This document shows positions 56,492 to 64,000 of a DNA stretch of 64,000 nt, piece by piece. Numbering within the stretch: the first letter of the stretch is position 1; every line of letters begins with the position of its first letter. The notes under the pieces are model-generated. The model saw only the letters and a list, made by a program, of their open reading frames with translations, ran no database searches and had not been told where the DNA came from. This DNA is from Gonocerus acuteangulatus (Eukaryota > Arthropoda > Insecta > Hemiptera > Coreidae): positions 97,614,935-97,678,934 of the forward strand of contig OX328124.1 in the NCBI GenBank assembly GCA_946811695.1, given 5' to 3'. Both the position numbers and the translations under genes were made by a program.

Positions 56492-59400
56492 TGTTTTTAT
56501 TGTTAGAATACTGCTGTGTTTGGGGACCTTTATACTTAAGGCAATTTGTAAATTGTAGAGGGGACAATTAAATTCAAAGAAATTATTTACGTTTGTTGCA
56601 TTTAAATTTTGTTGTGAAAAAACGAAACATTACTATTATGCCACAAAATGACTTACAAGAATATTGGAATTTCAAAACCAATCAACTGAAAATAATAATT
56701 TTTAATAATGGGGTAGCAAAGCATTTAAAAAGAAGTTGGAATGTAAATGCTATGTAGAAGTACAATTGTAAGTTTAAATTATAATAATAATAATAATAAT
56801 GTTAGAAAGGAGTAATATTATTGACTTATTTGATACAAATAAATAAATTAAAAGTGATATAGAACGACTTGGCTAAAATGTTAAGAGGCAGATAAAAAAT
56901 AATAAAAAAATAACTTACCTTAAATTAAGATGGATGTACTAGAATGTCACTACAGTCTTGTAGAGATATAAAATTTCAGGCACTTTCAACATTTGTTCAC
57001 ACTGAGTAAAACAATATAAACAGATCTAAGGTGTTACACGAGAGCTGGTGAAAGAATGAATGAAAAGTGTTCGTATTGCAATTCTCTCTATGCAGGGTCT
57101 ACTTCCAGGTAATGTCATATACTTTTATTGCCCTTTACCGTTATTCAGAAAGCTCTTTGTGTTTACTTACAAAGGACTCGGTACAGACCACCCGTATTAG
57201 CTCAAAAGTGTCTAGATAAAGCTTGATAAACTTTCTGAAATAAATGATGGAATTTAAGATTGCTTAAACTAGGTTCTTGATCTAGTCAAAAAATTCAAGG
57301 AGAATTAGATCATGAATAGAAAATCTCGGCCAATTAGAGGGAAAATAACAATACCAAGGATGGTCAAACTTCGTTTTCAAAGATTGTTAGTTGTAACACA
57401 AAAAAGAATCACTCATGATTCTAATAACTTAACGATGAAGGGCGATTAAACAAATATTCCTGTTGAGACTTTAAAGCCATATGAACCCACAGGAATTATA
57501 GATAGGCCTAAAAACATAAAATCATTGAAAAACGGATTTCTTATTATTGATTCAAACAAAAACGACATAGAGGTTACATCAGCAGAGTTTTCAAATATAT
57601 GCAAACACCTGTTGATCAATAAAATTAAAATAAAAAATAAAGTTCTCTGTAAAAGGTTTTATGAATTCTATTAAATACATATTTTCCAATTTCCATTAAT
57701 ACTTACAATTTTAACTATTGGAATTTTTATCCAAAGATTCATATAATTACTCAACAATAGATTCTAATTTAAAAACAGCTATTTTCGATATCTACCTGTT
57801 CTAAAACGTTAAATCATTTATTAGGCACTTCGGATTACGTCATTGGGTCGACGTCAGAAGCGTGTTTCCCATCTGTGAAGTGAAGCAGGAAACAAGCTAA
57901 AAACAGCAACCAATTAAAATGTGAGGTAAATAGAGGAAAAACGCCGTTCGTGGTGGTAGACAATCTTACAAGGCATTTCGCTCAGAAATACCCGAAATAT
58001 TGTTTCTAATTTTACGTATCCTATTTTATTGCCAAATAGATTTATATTCTATAATCAATAAAAAAAAAAAAAAAAAACTACTAGCAATAAAGAACGAAGG
58101 GTAATACATGAAAATAGGGAATACCAAGAACAATTCTAAAATACGAAATCAAAACCAGTACTGTAATCTATACGGCATCTTCGAATTCAAACAAACAAAA
58201 TAATGCTTTTAATTATACATATCCTGTTTACTGAAAAATACATTAGACTACTATAAGCAAGTACAAAAATAACGAGCAGTGAAAAAAAAAACTTCGGGAA
58301 ACACACAAATAGATCCGTTTAAATAAAGGAAACTAACTAAGTTTTAAGCACTTATTTCTCCTAATGTGACGACCCCATCAAACATTTCTGTAAAACATTT
58401 TTTGTAGAGAATTTAGTAAGCTTTCGAACTGTTACATTTCAATTGCCACGATCTCCTAACCCTTTTCGAGATATTAAGGAAAAAATACGAAGGGGGCCTA
58501 ATAGATATTCATAAGGGATCTGAGAACCCCAAGATACCGCAAAAATAAAATATTCTAATTATACGTATCCTGTTTTATTGGCAAATACATTTGACTACTA
58601 TAAGCAATTGCAAACAATAGGGAATATGCCAAAGAACTCGGAGTAGGAGCCTTGACAGTTTCAAGTCATTTGAAGGAAATCGGCAAATCCAAAACTGACA
58701 TTTCATACGGTACAGCCTGATATATTTCTAGCAATGAATTGTTTTTCTTATTTCCCAAAACTTTTCATTATTTCTGACAACAGAAAATTGGTCTCATTTT
58801 ACCTATCCTGTTTTACACACACATACATTTTCCTTACAAATACAACATAAGAAATTAAAAAAATAAAAAGCAATAAAAAACCAAGGGAAAGAGACAAAAA
58901 TTACAAAAAGAACGACAAAAACCCGTTCATAAGTACAAAACAGACGTATTTGAAGTTTTAAGCACTTATTTCTCCGATTGACATAACCTAATCAAAAATA
59001 GTTTTAGAATCATTTTTGTAGAGAATTTAGTAAGCTTTCAAATAGTTTCAATCCACTTACCACGATTTCCCAACCGTCTTCGAGATATTAATGAAAGTTT
59101 ACGAAGTTTCCAAAACTTTTCATATCTGTTCATAAAATATTTTATTCTAACCCTTCCTTAACTCCAAACGTAACATAACTTTCAACATATTAGTTTTAAT
59201 GAAAGTAGAACATGCAGATAATGTTTCAACTGAATACCGTTATTCTAAGTACCCAAACCAAAAACGGTATTCAAAAACTATTTTTCCAATTTTCTCGACA
59301 ACGGTTAAAGCTATCGCCTTGAAAATGGTTTCATTCGTTTTTCTAGGTCAAGAAGCCTATAAAACGAGTACTTACAAGCTTATGAACTCAAAAACGTAAG

Positions 59401-60188
59401 CGTTACGATTTTTTCTGCGCGAATTTCGCCCCAAACGCCATCTTCCAGTGGGCGGATTTTGCTGGTTAACGAACTTGACCTTTCAAATTGGACGACAGAT
59501 TTTTGTACCAAATTTCATCAAAATCGGACCATTCGTCTTCTATTTAGAGAGCGAACAGACAAATATATATATATATAAATAAATATATACATATATATAT
59601 ATATACAAATTTGAACCACCGTTATTTTCGGTTTCTAGGGGTTCTGAAACGCAAAATTTTCTAGTCTGCACTTCCGGATTGTTTCATTGTATCAACCTTA
59701 TAAGCGGGGTTCCTCCCTATGGGGGAGGGAGGAACCGCGCTAAGCCAATCTAGTGGATACAGAAGGATCAAGAACAAGTTCTCAAAATTGAGTAGATACC
59801 ACTCCCTAATAACGCCTATATAGAATAATATGACTAATAAAGCCAATCTAGTCAATACAGAAGGATAAAGAACAAGTTCTCAAAATTGAGTAGATACCAC
59901 TGCCTAATAAAGCCTATATAGAATAATATGCCTAATAAAGCCAATCTAGTGGATACAGAAGGATCAAGAACAAGTTCTCAAAATTGAGTAGATACCACTC
60001 CTAATTAAGCCTATATAGAATAATATGCCTAATAAAGCCAATCTAGTGGATACAGAAGGATCAAGAACAAGTTCTTAAAATTGAGTAGATACCACTGCCT
60101 AATAAAGGCTATATAGAATATTGTGCCTAATAAAGCCAATCTAGTGAATACAGAAGGATCATGAACAAGTTCTCAAAATTGAGTAGAT
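55867..60188. repeat. Tandem-array unit C (4322 bp)
   Basis: Second full unit, matching unit B as far as I compared. It preserves the empty BEL site taccactgcc at 55866-55875. The short open frames at 59199 and 59661 are repeats of those at 54877 and 55339. Confidence 0.96.
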
Positions 60189-60813
60189 ACCACTGCCTAA
60201 TAAAGCCTATATAGAAGAATGTAACTTATAAAGCCAATCTAGTGGATACAGAAGGATCAAGAACAAGTTCTCAAAATTGAGTAGATACCACTGCCTAATA
60301 AAGCCTATATAGAAGAATGTAACTTATAAAGCCAATCTAGTGGATACAAAAGGATCAAGGACAAGTTCTCAAAATTGAGTAGATACCACTTCCTAATAAA
60401 GCCTATATAGAAGAATATAACTTATCAAGCCAATCTAGTGGATACAGAAGGACCAAGAACAAGTTCTCAAAATTGAGTAGATACCACTCCCTAATAATGC
60501 CTATATAGAATAATATGCCTAATAAAGCCAATCAGATGGATCAATAACGAGTCCAAGTAGAATTATTATAGAATCATAGTAGAATCCCCTGCCTAATAAT
60601 ACCTATATAGAAAAATATGCCTAATATAGCCTATCTAATGGATACAGAAGGACAAAGAACAAGTCTTTAAGATCTAGGTGATGCAAAAATACTAAAAACA
60701 CGTTTTCAAGATTAAGTAGGATCCCCTGCCTAATAAAGCCCCTATAGAATAATATGCCTAATAACGCCTATCAGGTAGATAAGGAGGACCAAGTACAAGT
60801 ATTCAAGATTAAA
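59743..60813. repeat. 98-bp minisatellite, complete array at the C/D junction
   Basis: Copy of 55421-56491 at +4322, with the same internal variants. Confidence 0.95.
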
Positions 60814-63800
60814 TGTTTTTATTGTTAGAATACTGCTGTGTTTGGGGACCTTTATACTTAAGGCAATTTGTAAATTGTAGAGGGGACAATTAAATTCAAA
60901 GAAATTATTTACGTTTGTTGCATTTAAATTTTGTTGTGAAAAAACGAAACATTACTATTATGCCACAAAATGACTTACAAGAATATTGGAATTTCAAAAC
61001 CAATCAACTGAAAATAATAATTTTTAATAATGGGGTAGCAAAGCATTTAAAAAGAAGTTGGAATGTAAATGCTATGTAGAAGTACAATTGTAAGTTTAAA
61101 TTATAATAATAATAATAATAATGTTAGAAAGGAGTAATATTATTGACTTATTTGATACAAATAAATAAATTAAAAGTGATATAGAACGACTTGGCTAAAA
61201 TGTTAAGAGGCAGATAAAAAATAATAAAAAAATAACTTACCTTAAATTAAGATGGATGTACTAGAATGTCACTACAGTCTTGTAGAGATATAAAATTTCA
61301 GGCACTTTCAACATTTGTTCACACTGAGTAAAACAATATAAACAGATCTAAGGTGTTACACGAGAGCTGGTGAAAGAATGAATGAAAAGTGTTCGTATTG
61401 CAATTCTCTCTATGCAGGGTCTACTTCCAGGTAATGTCATATACTTTTATTGCCCTTTACCGTTATTCAGAAAGCTCTTTGTGTTTACTTACAAAGGACT
61501 CGGTACAGACCACCCGTATTAGCTCAAAAGTGTCTAGATAAAGCTTGATAAACTTTCTGAAATAAATGATGGAATTTAAGATTGCTTAAACTAGGTTCTT
61601 GATCTAGTCAAAAAATTCAAGGAGAATTAGATCATGAATAGAAAATCTCGGCCAATTAGAGGGAAAATAACAATACCAAGGATGGTCAAACTTCGTTTTC
61701 AAAGATTGTTAGTTGTAACACAAAAAAGAATCACTCATGATTCTAATAACTTAACGATGAAGGGCGATTAAACAAATATTCCTGTTGAGACTTTAAAGCC
61801 ATATGAACCCACAGGAATTATAGATAGGCCTAAAAACATAAAATCATTGAAAAACGGATTTCTTATTATTGATTCAAACAAAAACGACATAGAGGTTACA
61901 TCAGCAGAGTTTTCAAATATATGCAAACACCTGTTGATCAATAAAATTAAAATAAAAAATAAAGTTCTCTGTAAAAGGTTTTATGAATTCTATTAAATAC
62001 ATATTTTCCAATTTCCATTAATACTTACAATTTTAACTATTGGAATTTTTATCCAAAGATTCATATAATTACTCAACAATAGATTCTAATTTAAAAACAG
62101 CTATTTTCGATATCTACCTGTTCTAAAACGTTAAATCATTTATTAGGCACTTCGGATTACGTCATTGGGTCGACGTCAGAAGCGTGTTTCCCATCTGTGA
62201 AGTGAAGCAGGAAACAAGCTAAAAACAGCAACCAATTAAAATGTGAGGTAAATAGAGGAAAAACGCCGTTCGTGGTGGTAGACAATCTTACAAGGCATTT
62301 CGCTCAGAAATACCCGAAATATTGTTTCTAATTTTACGTATCCTATTTTATTGCCAAATAGATTTATATTCTATAATCAATAAAAAAAAAAAAAAAAAAC
62401 TACTAGCAATAAAGAACGAAGGGTAATACATGAAAATAGGGAATACCAAGAACAATTCTAAAATACGAAATCAAAACCAGTACTGTAATCTATACGGCAT
62501 CTTCGAATTCAAACAAACAAAATAATGCTTTTAATTATACATATCCTGTTTACTGAAAAATACATTAGACTACTATAAGCAAGTACAAAAATAACGAGCA
62601 GTGAAAAAAAAAACTTCGGGAAACACACAAATAGATCCGTTTAAATAAAGGAAACTAACTAAGTTTTAAGCACTTATTTCTCCTAATGTGACGACCCCAT
62701 CAAACATTTCTGTAAAACATTTTTTGTAGAGAATTTAGTAAGCTTTCGAACTGTTACATTTCAATTGCCACGATCTCCTAACCCTTTTCGAGATATTAAG
62801 GAAAAAATACGAAGGGGGCCTAATAGATATTCATAAGGGATCTGAGAACCCCAAGATACCGCAAAAATAAAATATTCTAATTATACGTATCCTGTTTTAT
62901 TGGCAAATACATTTGACTACTATAAGCAATTGCAAACAATAGGGAATATGCCAAAGAACTCGGAGTAGGAGCCTTGACAGTTTCAAGTCATTTGAAGGAA
63001 ATCGGCAAATCCAAAACTGACATTTCATACGGTACAGCCTGATATATTTCTAGCAATGAATTGTTTTTCTTATTTCCCAAAACTTTTCATTATTTCTGAC
63101 AACAGAAAATTGGTCTCATTTTACCTATCCTGTTTTACACACACATACATTTTCCTTACAAATACAACATAAGAAATTAAAAAAATAAAAAGCAATAAAA
63201 AACCAAGGGAAAGAGACAAAAATTACAAAAAGAACGACAAAAACCCGTTCATAAGAACAAAACAGACGTATTTGAAGTTTTAAGCACTTATTTCTCCGAT
63301 TGACATAACCTAATCAAAAATAGTTTTAGAATCATTTTTGTAGAGAATTTAGTAAGCTTTCAAATAGTTTCAATCCACTTACCACGATTTCCCAACCGTC
63401 TTCGAGATATTAATGAAAGTTTACGAAGTTTCCAAAACTTTTCATATCTGTTCATAAAATATTTTATTCTAACCCTTCCTTAACTCCAAACGTAACATAA
63501 CTTTCAACATATTAGTTTTAATGAAAGTAGAACATGCAGATAATGTTTCAACTGAATACCGTTATTCTAAGTACCCAAACCAAAAACGGTATTCAAAAAC
63601 TATTTTTCCAATTTTCTCGACAACGGTTAAAGCTATCGCCTTGAAAATGGTTTCATTCGTTTTTCTAGGCCAAGAAGCCTATAAAACGAGTACTTACAAG
63701 CTTATGAACTCAAAAACGTAAGCGTTACGATTTTTTCTGCGCGAATTTCGCCCCAAACGCCATCTTCCAGTGGGCGGATTTTGCTGGTTAACGAACTTGA

Positions 63801-64000
63801 CCTTTCAAATTGGACGACAGATTTTTGTACCAAATTTCATCAAAATCGGACCATTCTTCTTCTATTTAGAGAGCGAACAGACAAATATATATATATATAA
63901 ATAAATATATACATATATATATATATACAAATTTGAACCACCGTTATTTTCGGTTTCTAGGGGTTCTGAAACGCAAAATTTTCTAGTCTGCACTTCCGGA
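60189..64000. repeat. Tandem-array unit D (partial, runs off the window)
   Basis: 3812 bp of the unit. I noticed three substitutions relative to units B and C: ataagaac for ataagtac at about 63256, ctaggcc for ctaggtc at about 63670, and attcttcttc for attcgtcttc at about 63855. The first two match the diverged unit A, so they look ancestral. The array continues beyond the window. Confidence 0.95.

Noticed and set aside
43205..64000. rDNA or histone repeat cluster
   Set aside because: The 4322-bp unit has no rRNA, 5S or histone sequence in either strand.

Overview
This window looks like a repeat-dominated intergenic or heterochromatic stretch of an animal genome. An arthropod is most likely (crustacean or chelicerate as plausible as insect); the species cannot be told from the sequence. 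The reasons are AT-rich DNA, many long (AT)n, (GA)n and (AC)n microsatellites, a BEL/Pao LTR retrotransposon, a jockey/I-type LINE with an RNase H domain, SINEs with tRNA and 5S rRNA heads, hAT-type elements with 8-bp target duplications, and IS630/mariner-like transposase debris. I find no convincing single-copy host gene, no functional tRNA or rRNA gene and no CRISPR array. Almost every short open frame is a shadow of a repeat or a chance opening in AT-rich DNA.

Layout. Positions 1-16000 are a graveyard of LINE C-termini and DDE transposase fragments. They also hold two copies of a 344-bp tRNA-headed SINE (7193-7544 minus, 10282-10625 plus), minisatellites of about 120, 67 and 32 bp, a 1038-bp hAT-like element (12866-13903), and Penelope-like terminal pieces with a hammerhead-like motif. 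Positions 16000-26800 hold nested (AT)n palindromes (18281-18903), a local X-Y-X-Z-Y segmental duplication (20113-24077) and copies of a dispersed element that carries (AT)n tracts. Positions 26830-31010 are one long, decayed LINE with endonuclease, reverse transcriptase and RNase H. A 5S rRNA-derived SINE sits in its 3' UTR and a 45-bp micro-insertion in its RNase H. Positions 31000-43200 are mostly AT-rich DNA without genes, with more SINEs of both head types, inverted repeats, an RTE-like LINE end, a textbook foldback hAT MITE (41772-42095) and the best hammerhead-like motif (42706-42744).

From about 43200 to the end lies a tandem array with a 4322-bp period (phases at 51545, 55867 and 60189). 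Each unit carries its own array of a 98-bp minisatellite. The first unit is more diverged, contains a captured LINE reverse-transcriptase fragment (44423-45008), and is split by a 6348-bp BEL/Pao element (45197-51544). That element has 607-bp LTRs that read as identical, a 5-bp target duplication (accac), and a gag-protease-RT frame that lost RNase H and most of integrase through internal deletions. The neighbouring units keep the empty target site, so the insertion postdates at least part of the array expansion.

The most novel-looking signal is a modular SINE group. At least three copies with a tRNA-like head and two with a 5S rRNA head share the same roughly 25-bp central block (core AGAAAAGGGTGG), which suggests exchange of pol III promoter heads on a common body.
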